Below, in pieces: positions 7,633-13,939 of a stretch of 16,509 bases of DNA. This DNA comes from Flavobacterium psychrophilum (GTDB lineage: Bacteria; Bacteroidota; Bacteroidia; Flavobacteriales; Flavobacteriaceae): the NCBI GenBank assembly GCA_945866505.1, contig CAMBHH010000067.1:1-16509 (forward strand), in the 5' to 3' direction. The notes under the pieces are model-generated. The model saw only the letters and a list, made by a program, of their open reading frames with translations. It had not been told where the DNA came from and did not search any database. Numbering within the stretch: the first letter of the stretch is position 1; each line of letters starts with the position of its first letter. The translations under genes and the position numbers were made by a program.

Positions 7633-8781
7633 TTAAATAAATTTCTTTTGTTCTTCTTCAATAATTTTTTTCAAATCGTTTTCGTTGGGTAAGTTGATCA
7701 AATATTTAGACACAAAAACGTGTTGACTTAAATTAGCTGTAGCATATTTTACCAGGTTTTCATTTTTGCCTGCACATAAAATCAATCCAATGGGCGGATT
7801 ATCGTTTTCTTGTTTTTCGTTTTCATTATAATAATTCAAATACACATTCATTTGTCCCGAATCAGCGTGAGTGAATTCGCCTAATTTCAAGTCAATGAGG
7901 ATATTGCATTTCAAAATGCGATGATAAAAAACCAAATCTATAAAATAATGGGTATTGTCAAAAGTAATCCGTTTTTGACGCGCTTCAAAACAAAATCCTT
8001 TACCCAATTCGATCAAAAAGGTTTGCAAATGATTGATAATAGCTTTTTCCAAATCGCTTTCGGAATAATCGCTTTCTTGTTTGAGTTCTAAAAATTCTAA
8101 AATATAGGGGTTTTTGAAAAAATCTTCAGGAAGAAGTGGTAGTTGTTTCTTTTGATTTTCAATAACTTTTTCCTTGTCAAAACTCAAGCCTGTTCGTTCG
8201 TACAGCATACTGTTTACGGCTCGTTGCAATTCTCGAACCGACCAACTATTATCAATGCTTTGCCATTGATAAAAACTGCGTTTGGTATCATTATCTTGTT
8301 TTATTAATTCTATAAAATGAGAAAAACTTAAATGATTTATCGCTTTTTCAATATCTGAAATAGATTTTCCAGACTTTGAGTGAAAAATTACAATTTCATT
8401 ATTATCTACTTGGTTTTGGTTTGCTATTAATTTTGCAGACACTGTCTGCAAAATTGTATTTCTCTGAAAGTCATTAATATACAATTCAACAGACAGTGTC
8501 TGTTGAATCTCGGGATAGCATAAATAAAAACTGCGATACATTCTTAAATTTACTTCCGAAAAACCTTTTAGATTATTTTCGCCTAGTAATTTTGATAAAT
8601 TTCGAATTAAATTTTCTCCATAAACCGCTCTGTCTTTCCCTTTTTGTTCGTATTCTACAATATAAAAACCAAAAAACCAATTGCGCAACGTAAGCCCAAT
8701 ATTAACTTGTTTTTGGGCTTGTTGCCTAAAATAGCTTTGGGTTTCGCTTATTTCGGTTACTAAATTTTGAATTTCTTGCAT
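7633..8781 (-). CDS. DUF1016 (YhcG-type) PD-(D/E)XK nuclease family protein
   Basis: This 382-residue protein has an N-terminal DUF1016_N domain (about 10-210, ending with the signature WSVRELQRAVNSMLYER) and a C-terminal PD-(D/E)XK nuclease-like domain (about 215-375). Candidate catalytic residues are E266, D282 in HYFIDLVF, and D297 with K299 in IDLKLG, so the core looks intact. In related proteins SFYLxYP leads quickly to LSxSHF; here about 60 residues (91-150) separate the two, and the DNA for that insertion contains two strong palindromes. Family members occur next to restriction systems and as singletons; substrate and role are unknown. The gene lies two bases upstream of murQ, an unusual place for a nuclease. 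Confidence 0.88.
   Translation of the reverse strand: MQEIQNLVTEISETQSYFRQQAQKQVNIGLTLRNWFFGFYIVEYEQKGKDRAVYGENLIRNLSKLLGENNLKGFSEVNLRMYRSFYLCYPEIQQTLSVELYINDFQRNTILQTVSAKLIANQNQVDNNEIVIFHSKSGKSISDIEKAINHLSFSHFIELIKQDNDTKRSFYQWQSIDNSWSVRELQRAVNSMLYERTGLSFDKEKVIENQKKQLPLLPEDFFKNPYILEFLELKQESDYSESDLEKAIINHLQTFLIELGKGFCFEARQKRITFDNTHYFIDLVFYHRILKCNILIDLKLGEFTHADSGQMNVYLNYYNENEKQENDNPPIGLILCAGKNENLVKYATANLSQHVFVSKYLINLPNENDLKKIIEEEQKKFI
8429..8455. repeat. Perfect 13-bp palindrome in the DUF1016 gene
   Basis: Arms aattttgcagaca and its exact reverse complement flank a single central base at 8442. It shares the core cagaca-S-tgtctg with the second palindrome. On the coding strand it encodes ILQTVSAKL (V114 at the centre). 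Confidence 0.93.
8484..8508. repeat. Perfect 12-bp palindrome in the DUF1016 gene
   Basis: Arms attcaacagaca and its exact reverse complement flank a single central base at 8496. Its centre is exactly 54 bp (18 codons) from the other palindrome. On the coding strand it encodes IQQTLSVE (L96 at the centre). Confidence 0.93.
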
Positions 8782-8884
8782 AATGACAATTAATTAAAGA
8801 TTTTGCAACTTGAATTCACTCGATAAATATAAAAGGTACGATTACAAATAGAGAGGAAATAAATTCAAAATAAAAAATAGATAA

Positions 8885-9289
8885 TTATTTTTTTAATTGA
8901 TAAATGATTCTTCCGTCTGAATAATTTGTCATGATTAAACTATTTGCACCGTAATCAATTTCAATTACATATTTTTCTCTACCAATTATTAGAACATCAT
9001 TTTTTGGTTCTTCTAACTCCGGATTGAAATAATTTTCATTTTTAATAGAATAATTAAAAGTTCCAGTCCCATGCAAATAGTTATCATTGTCAATACTTAC
9101 TTTAGTTTTTGAAAATTCAAAATTCACACTATTGGTTTGTAGTGTCTCTATAGTTCCGTTTTTCCAATGAGTTATTGATTGCAATTTCCATTTTCCAATA
9201 ATTAAATTACTTGGCGAGTTGGAATATTCATCAGTACAAGAAAATAAAAAAAGTAAAGAAGTTACGATGAAGAATTTAAAAGTTTTCAT
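8885..9289 (-). CDS. Small lipoprotein, lipocalin-like
   Basis: This is a 134-residue predicted lipoprotein: N-terminal lysines, a hydrophobic core and lipobox LFSC with C18. The mature part begins with a linker rich in S and N, then GKWKLQSITHWKNG, the pattern that opens lipocalin-like beta-barrels in Bacteroidota, followed by alternating hydrophobic strands (VNFEFSKTKVSI, YVIEIDYG, SLIMTNY). Ligand and role are unknown. It starts three bases after the DUF433 stop and is probably translated from the same mRNA, although a shared function is hard to imagine. The 103 bp between it and the DUF1016 start show no heptad tract and no convincing promoter. Confidence 0.72.
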   Translation of the reverse strand: MKTFKFFIVTSLLFLFSCTDEYSNSPSNLIIGKWKLQSITHWKNGTIETLQTNSVNFEFSKTKVSIDNDNYLHGTGTFNYSIKNENYFNPELEEPKNDVLIIGREKYVIEIDYGANSLIMTNYSDGRIIYQLKK

Positions 9290-9292
9290 AAG

Positions 9293-9547
9293 CTATTTGG
9301 AATTTAGTAAACTTGCTAATTGAATATCATTTTTATAAGACGATAGATTTTTTAGAGCAAAAGCGATACAAGCTAGAATGTCTTCTTTTTCAAGAAAGGG
9401 ATAGGTCTCTAATATAGCTTCTACAGTATCTCCAGCAGATAAAAACTGTAAAATGGTTTCTACCGTAATTCTCATTCCACGTAACGTTGGTTTACCATTG
9501 CAAACATCTGGTTTTATGGTAATTCGTTGTAAAATAGCAGTTTCCAT
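9293..9547 (-). CDS. DUF433 domain protein, antitoxin-like
   Basis: This 84-residue protein spans a DUF433 domain: ITIKPDVCNGKPTLRGMRITVETIL followed by GDTVEAILETYPFLEKEDILACIAFAL. DUF433 is a compact helix-turn-helix fold; many members are antitoxins paired with a DUF5615 PIN-like nuclease directly downstream. Here the next gene is a lipoprotein three bases away, and no PIN-like open frame is present on either side, so it is an orphan. It could regulate itself, act on a distant partner, or be a remnant of a broken pair. It has its own candidate -7 element 16 bases upstream. Confidence 0.85.
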   Translation of the reverse strand: METAILQRITIKPDVCNGKPTLRGMRITVETILQFLSAGDTVEAILETYPFLEKEDILACIAFALKNLSSYKNDIQLASLLNSK

Positions 9548-9562
9548 ATTTATTATTTTTTA

Positions 9563-9570
9563 CAAATTTA
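9563..9570 (-). promoter_or_regulatory. Bacteroidota -7 element for the DUF433 gene
   Basis: The minus strand reads TAAATTTG, an exact match to the Bacteroidota consensus TAnnTTTG, ending 16 bases before the ATG. No TTG sits at the expected 17-23 base distance upstream (the nearest is 12 away), so this is a partial promoter match. Confidence 0.45.
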
Positions 9571-9638
9571 ACAAATAAATTTCAAGGAAATAAATTTAAA
9601 ATTGAATTAAACGTATCTAACTTCAACTATAAACTGTT

Positions 9639-10721
9639 TTACCATTTAATAGTTGCATCAATAAAAGCAATCAAACTATCGGCCATTGCTTTTTGCTCGT
9701 TCACTTTTGGATGACCAGGCGTATTTTTATAGGCAAAGAAATGAGTGTATATTTTTTTATCATTCAAATTTCCAACCGCTTTTTTAATATAATTGGGCCA
9801 TTTAGAACCTTCTTTTGTAGCATCCATATTCCCTAACGCACAAATGATCGATGCTTTAGGATGTTTCAATCTAATTAGTTTTACGAAGTTTTCATACGAT
9901 TTAATTATAAAATCATCGGTAGGTTTTACAGTTCCAAATTTAGAAATGAACTCTGGATGTTTGGGTTTATTCACCAACCACGAATCATTTTGAAACAGAT
10001 TAATTACCACAACATCAGGAATGTAATTTTTAAAATCCCATTTTTTTGTTTTGTCATGCGGGTCGGTTAAATCATAAATGTCGGTTATCACATTAGGAAA
10101 CCAACTTAACATAATACCTATTCCGCTATTTGAAATGCTTTGGTTTTGGGCATTGAAATGTCGAGCCGTCAATGCGCCATAAGTCAAATAATGGTTTTCA
10201 AAATGACCAGTTCCAGAGTCTTTGCCTGTGGTATCTTCATTGCCATGACCACAAGTAATTGAATCTCCATAGAATGCTATTTTCTTCTTTTTTGGTTTTG
10301 ATTTTGGAAGAATTTTTGTTCCAGAATTCGTTTCAAATCCATAGAAAAAAGTTTGTCCATCGCCCCACTGCGTTCTTTTGTACAGCTGAATTGTATGATT
10401 CTCATTCGACAAACCCGATGCCAAAATGTAATTATGCTTATCGGTTTTCAAATTAATTTTTGAAATCACTTTGTCGTCTAAAATTACATTATAATAATTA
10501 GACGTATCTGCATCTTTTAAAATTGCCGAAATTTCAGAACCTTTGAAATTAAGGATAATAGAAGAACCCGACCAATTGATACATGCAACGCTATCATTGA
10601 ACGCAACTCTGCCTTCATACTGAATTTTCGAATTATTAAAAGGAACAGCTTTTTTTTGCGCTGAAATAATTTTGGGTGCAAGAAAAAGTATCAAAATCAA
10701 TAATAGAGCATTAATTTTCAT
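9639..10721 (-). CDS. Secreted SGNH/GDSL carbohydrate esterase, CE2-like
   Basis: This 360-residue exported hydrolase probably removes acetyl groups from polysaccharides in the periplasm or outside. Residues 1-21 are a signal peptide (cleavage near ISA-QKK). A beta-sandwich domain (about 25-140) precedes an SGNH domain: GDSITCGHG with nucleophile S154, block II G200 (SNSGIG), block III N245 (FQND) and block V H337 (TPGHP). The usual Asp three residues before the His is T334, so a Ser-His dyad is likely, as known for CE2 enzymes. I chose ATG 10721 over the in-frame TTG at 10727. The gene starts 18 bases after the ZIP gene. Substrate is inferred from the family. Confidence 0.85.
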   Translation of the reverse strand: MKINALLLILILFLAPKIISAQKKAVPFNNSKIQYEGRVAFNDSVACINWSGSSIILNFKGSEISAILKDADTSNYYNVILDDKVISKINLKTDKHNYILASGLSNENHTIQLYKRTQWGDGQTFFYGFETNSGTKILPKSKPKKKKIAFYGDSITCGHGNEDTTGKDSGTGHFENHYLTYGALTARHFNAQNQSISNSGIGIMLSWFPNVITDIYDLTDPHDKTKKWDFKNYIPDVVVINLFQNDSWLVNKPKHPEFISKFGTVKPTDDFIIKSYENFVKLIRLKHPKASIICALGNMDATKEGSKWPNYIKKAVGNLNDKKIYTHFFAYKNTPGHPKVNEQKAMADSLIAFIDATIKW

Positions 10722-10739
10722 AAACAAATTTTTTAAGAA

Positions 10740-11408
10740 TTATATAAAACAAGCTAACAATATACCCAAAATAATCATTGAAACCTTGGCGATGTTGAAC
10801 TTGTGTCCTTCGCTACTTTCGAAAATAATGGTCGACGAAATATGGAATAATATTCCAATAACAACAGCAGTAATTTCGGTGTAATACTCATTTAAAATGG
10901 GTAAATAGTCGGAAATAATGGTTCCCAACGGAGTCATAATGGCAAAGGTAAACATAAAGACGAAAATAGCTTTTTTGTCTAATTGCGCATTAATAAAAAA
11001 CAGCGTCAAAATGATGGCAATCGGCAAATGATGAATGGCAATTCCGAGAGCTAAACTATGATGATGACTTACGGGAAATCCTTCCAAAAAAGCATGAATA
11101 CAAAGGCTGATAAACAGTAACCAAGGCATTTGTTCCATTTTTTCGTGACCGTGAACGTGACCGTGTTCAGCACCTTTGGAGAAAAATTCTAAAATGATTT
11201 GGAATAAAATTCCCGCCATTATAAAAAGTCCGGCATTAGAATTGTGACTTTCGTAAACCTCAGGCAATAAGTGCATCACGGTTAATGATAGTAAAAACGA
11301 ACCGCTAAAAGCCAACAATAATTTAAGATTGTTTTTGCTTTTTGGTTTCAAAAACAAAGCAATACCGTATCCTAAAAGCACTGAAAATAAGGGTAAAAAG
11401 TAGTTCAT
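10740..11408 (-). CDS. ZIP family metal (zinc/iron) transporter
   Basis: This 222-residue inner-membrane transporter has about seven or eight hydrophobic helices. Metal-site signatures are present: HLLPE in TM2-3 (H46, E50), HAFLEG (H105, E109) and IHHLP (H126, H127). A histidine-rich cytoplasmic loop (HGHVHGH, 82-88) lies between the third and fourth helices and probably binds metal for sensing or delivery. HHH at 115-117 adds more. ZIP proteins move divalent metals, mostly Zn2+, towards the cytosol. It follows the methyltransferase on the minus strand across a 132-bp gap filled with repeats, and leads into the esterase gene. Confidence 0.92.
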   Translation of the reverse strand: MNYFLPLFSVLLGYGIALFLKPKSKNNLKLLLAFSGSFLLSLTVMHLLPEVYESHNSNAGLFIMAGILFQIILEFFSKGAEHGHVHGHEKMEQMPWLLFISLCIHAFLEGFPVSHHHSLALGIAIHHLPIAIILTLFFINAQLDKKAIFVFMFTFAIMTPLGTIISDYLPILNEYYTEITAVVIGILFHISSTIIFESSEGHKFNIAKVSMIILGILLACFI

Positions 11409-11414
11409 TTATTT

Positions 11415-11541
11415 GTTTAAAAGTTTAAGATTGTTTAAAGGTTTAAGGTTGTTTAAAGTGGTTTAAGAGTTTAAGTTGCTGAAAACATTTCAAACTTCCC
11501 ACTCCTAACTTCCATCTTTCAGCTTCCCACTTCTAACTTCT
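11415..11541. repeat. Repeat tract C (8/10-bp units, then heptads)
   Basis: Seven gtttaarr units start at 11415, 11423, 11433, 11441, 11451, 11461 and 11469 (steps of 8 and 10). After ttgctgaaaacatttc come seven 7-bp units of aacttcc type (11493-11541). The last unit touches the methyltransferase stop codon (11541-11543). It fills nearly the whole gap between the methyltransferase and ZIP genes. Confidence 0.83.
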
Positions 11542-12305
11542 TATTTAAATATCATGATCAATCGTTCACTATCGGTTTTGTGGAATTTTTTCAGTTTGTA
11601 ATCCCCAAAAATATCCAACAAATAAATTCCAGCTTGTTCCATCATTTCTTCAAAGTCTTGAAGCGTTAAAGCTTTAACTTTTTCGGTAAAATGAAATTTC
11701 TCGCCTTGATCTTCAAAATCAATTTCTTTATAAATATGTCCGTCGTTTACATAACGTTTGATATGAAAGTGAATGTTTTCCACGATTTTTATTTCTTCTG
11801 GAACCAGATTACCAACAACTTGGTTTACATTCATAAAATCGATTACAGCAAAACCGTGTTCGGTTAAGCTGTCTTTCATCGCCTTCAAGGTGGTCAAGTT
11901 GTCTTCGTCATTTTCGAAATATCCAAAGCTGGTAAATAAGTTAAATATAGCATCAAATTTATCTTCGAAAGTTTCTCGCATATCGTGAACCTGAAAATGC
12001 AAGGTTTTATTTTGGTTTTTATTGGCTTCGGCAATGCTGTTTGCAGATAAATCAGCGCCAACAACTTCGTAACCCAATTGATTCAAATAAATAGAATGAC
12101 GCCCTTTGCCACAAGCTAAATCGAGCACTTTTGCCTTTTCAGGAAGGTTGAGGTAATGCGTGAGATTATCCATAAAAAGCTGGGCTTCTCTGTAATTTCG
12201 CTCTTTGTAAAGGATATGATAATAGGGAGTATCAAACCAAGAGGCAAACCAAGTATTGGTATTAGGTTTTGGGTCTTGGGTGTTTGGTTTTAGTGAATTC
12301 GGCAT
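11541..12305 (-). CDS. Class I SAM-dependent methyltransferase
   Basis: This 254-residue protein has a Rossmann-fold methyltransferase core: motif I VLDLACGKGRH (60-70), acidic D85 in VVGADLS, then FDAIFNLFTSFGYF as motif IV. The N-terminal WFASWFDTPYYHILYK (19-34) is conserved in a Bacteroidota family of unknown substrate. Residues 1-18 (MPNSLKPNTQ and on) are encoded by a heptad repeat and probably are not ancestral; no other ATG lies near residue 19, so the repeat appears to supply the start region. The stop codon also lies at the edge of a repeat. It is divergent from rlmL. The substrate cannot be told from sequence. Confidence 0.87.
   Translation of the reverse strand: MPNSLKPNTQDPKPNTNTWFASWFDTPYYHILYKERNYREAQLFMDNLTHYLNLPEKAKVLDLACGKGRHSIYLNQLGYEVVGADLSANSIAEANKNQNKTLHFQVHDMRETFEDKFDAIFNLFTSFGYFENDEDNLTTLKAMKDSLTEHGFAVIDFMNVNQVVGNLVPEEIKIVENIHFHIKRYVNDGHIYKEIDFEDQGEKFHFTEKVKALTLQDFEEMMEQAGIYLLDIFGDYKLKKFHKTDSERLIMIFK
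12256..12297. repeat. Heptad tract D in the methyltransferase N-terminus
   Basis: Six 7-bp units on the plus strand (12256, 12263, 12270, 12277, 12284, 12291), of type tgggtct or ttggttt. They encode residues 3-16 or so of the methyltransferase. Bases 12258-12274 are the exact reverse complement of 13598-13614 in tract E. Confidence 0.8.
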
Positions 12306-12334
12306 TTATTCTTTTTCTTATAATTCAAGTCCTG

Positions 12335-12342
12335 CAAATTTA
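12335..12342 (-). promoter_or_regulatory. -7 element for the methyltransferase
   Basis: The minus strand reads TAAATTTG (exact TAnnTTTG), 30 bases upstream of the ATG at 12305. No good -33 TTG was found at normal distance. Confidence 0.55.
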
Positions 12343-12345
12343 GTG

Positions 12346-12353
12346 TATTTTTG
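12346..12353 (+). promoter_or_regulatory. -7 element for rlmL
   Basis: The plus strand reads TATTTTTG (exact TAnnTTTG). Transcription would begin near 12360, about 15 bases before the ATG at 12375, which also rules out the longer TTG-initiated frame at 12351. Confidence 0.6.
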
Positions 12354-12374
12354 CACCGAATACTTGATTTTACA

Positions 12375-13577
12375 ATGGAAAATAATTTTAGAATGATTGC
12401 CAAAACCTTTTTTGGTTTTGAAGAAATACTAGCAAATGAACTGAAAATGCTTGGCGCACAAGATGTGGAGCAAGGTGTGAGAATGGTGAGTTTCAAAGGC
12501 GACAAAGGTTTTATGTACAAAGCTAATTTGTCTTTGAGAACGGCTTTGAAAATCCTGAAACCTATTTATTTCTTTAAAGCAAGAGACGAAAATGCTTTAT
12601 ATAAAGGAATTTCAGGAGTAAACTGGTCGAAATTTCTTAGTGCCAATCAGACTTTTGTGATTGATGCTACAGTACATTCAGAGTATTTTAATCATTCGGA
12701 ATTTGTTTCTCAAAAATGTAAAGACGCTATTGTAGATCAGTTTCGCGAAAGAACGGGACAACGTCCGAGTATCGAGAAAATCCATCCTGACTTGAGAATT
12801 AATATCCATATCGACAAAGACCAAGTTTCAGTAGCACTAGATACTTCTGGTAATTCTTTGCACCAACGTGGCTATAGAACAGCTACGAATATCGCTCCAA
12901 TAAATGAAGTTTTGGCAGCAGGAATTCTACTGCTTTCTGGCTGGGATGGTCAAGGCGATTTCTTGGATCCAATGTGTGGTTCGGGTACATTTTTGGCGGA
13001 AGCCGTAATGATTGCTTGTAATATTCCGGCAAACATCAATCGCAAGGAATTTGCTTTCGAAAAATGGAACGATTGGGACAATGATTTGTTTGACCAAATA
13101 ATGGATTCATTGATGAAGAAAATTCGTGAATTTCATTATACCATAAAAGGCTATGACAAAGCGCCAAGCGCGGTAATGAAAGCAAAAGACAACATCAAAA
13201 ACGCCAATTTGGACGAATACATTTCCATAGAAGAACGTAACTTTTTCGATACGGAGAAAACTTCGCAAGGGAAATTACATATGGTTTTTAATCCGCCTTA
13301 TGATGAGCGATTGGACATTCATATGGAAGAATTCTACAAAAATATTGGCGACACTTTGAAGAAAAATTATCCAGGAACCAATGCTTGGTTCATCACCGGA
13401 AATCTAGAAGCTTTGAAATATGTGGGATTAAAGCCTTCCCGAAAAATCAAACTTTTCAATGCCAGCATCGAAGCGCGATTGGTAAAATACGAAATGTACG
13501 AAGGAAGCAAGAGAACGAAGTTTGCTTCGCCAGTTCGCCTTGACGGATCGAGTCAAACAACAGATAATAATGTTTAG
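12375..13577 (+). CDS. rlmL: THUMP-domain 23S rRNA m2G methyltransferase, RlmL-like
   Basis: This 400-residue protein resembles the RlmL half of E. coli RlmKL, which makes N2-methylguanosine at 23S rRNA G2445. A ferredoxin-like/THUMP region spans about 1-155, then a Rossmann methyltransferase with motif I DPMCGSGTFLAEA (198-210), D261 in IKGYDKAPSA, and catalytic NPPY (306-309). It lacks the RlmK half, as is usual in Bacteroidota. I start it at ATG 12375: an in-frame TTG at 12351 lies within the -7 element and could not be on the transcript. A tail after about residue 380 is polar and probably disordered. The gene is flanked by inverted heptad tracts D and E. Confidence 0.9.
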   Translation: MENNFRMIAKTFFGFEEILANELKMLGAQDVEQGVRMVSFKGDKGFMYKANLSLRTALKILKPIYFFKARDENALYKGISGVNWSKFLSANQTFVIDATVHSEYFNHSEFVSQKCKDAIVDQFRERTGQRPSIEKIHPDLRINIHIDKDQVSVALDTSGNSLHQRGYRTATNIAPINEVLAAGILLLSGWDGQGDFLDPMCGSGTFLAEAVMIACNIPANINRKEFAFEKWNDWDNDLFDQIMDSLMKKIREFHYTIKGYDKAPSAVMKAKDNIKNANLDEYISIEERNFFDTEKTSQGKLHMVFNPPYDERLDIHMEEFYKNIGDTLKKNYPGTNAWFITGNLEALKYVGLKPSRKIKLFNASIEARLVKYEMYEGSKRTKFASPVRLDGSSQTTDNNV

Positions 13578-13583
13578 TAGTAC

Positions 13584-13618
13584 GACCAAAACCTAACACC
13601 CAAAACCTAATACCCAAA
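13584..13618. repeat. Heptad tract E between rlmL and the small membrane protein
   Basis: Five 7-bp units alternate between acctaac and acccaaa types (13584-13618), so the pattern also has a 14-bp period. It ends five bases before the next ATG at 13624. Bases 13598-13614 match tract D in inverted orientation over 17 bases. Confidence 0.85.
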
Positions 13619-13623
13619 AAAAA

Positions 13624-13860
13624 ATGACCAAATTACAAGTACGTGCTTTTCTATACCAACTAGGATGTTTTGGAATATTATTTATTTTGTTCCGATTTTT
13701 GATTGGAAATTACACCAATGTTGAAGGTTTATGGATTTCGATGTCCGCATTTGTCGCCGGAACTCTTTTGGCACCAAAATTTTATGCTACTAAAACCAAG
13801 GACGGCGAGAAATTATTTATGTCATGGCTTTTTGTAAAAGGAATTAAGGAAATAGGATAA
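13624..13860 (+). CDS. Small two-helix membrane protein, unknown
   Basis: I do not recognise this 78-residue protein. It has two hydrophobic segments (about 12-28, GCFGILFILFRFLIG, and 35-51, GLWISMSAFVAGTLLAP), a short outside loop (NYTNVE) and a basic C-terminal part (KFYATKTKDGEKLF). It should be an inner-membrane protein with both ends on the same side. It lies 46 bases after rlmL, a gap made of heptad repeat with no promoter seen, so it is probably co-transcribed. Coding quality (normal codons, clean ATG) supports a real gene. Confidence 0.68.
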   Translation: MTKLQVRAFLYQLGCFGILFILFRFLIGNYTNVEGLWISMSAFVAGTLLAPKFYATKTKDGEKLFMSWLFVKGIKEIG

Positions 13861-13863
13861 AAA

Positions 13864-13939
13864 GAATTTTGAATTTTAAATTATGAATTAAGGCTCAGCT
13901 GGAGATTCCCAATTTGTTATTCCTAATTTGTAATTTCTT
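13864..13939. repeat. Heptad tract F between convergent genes
   Basis: Four gaatttt/gaattaa units (13864-13891) and five attccta/atttgta units (13905-13939) flank a GC-richer centre (ggctcagctgg). The halves form an imperfect inverted repeat (13871-13890 against 13917-13936, 15 of 20 pairing). The second half contains the DUF6048 stop codon (13923-13925) and encodes its last residues. Confidence 0.78.

Noticed and set aside
8782..8884. Promoter for DUF1016 (tatttg, taccttttt-like strings)
   Set aside because: No exact TAnnTTTG with a TTG at proper distance; the matches are what AT-rich DNA gives by chance.
12351..12374. TTG start that would extend rlmL by eight residues
   Set aside because: The TTG is part of the plus-strand -7 element, upstream of the expected transcription start; the ATG at 12375 gives the family-like N-terminus.
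12290..12520. 76-codon minus-strand frame overlapping the divergent promoter and rlmL
   Set aside because: No recognisable features, antisense to rlmL and in conflict with the methyltransferase promoter.
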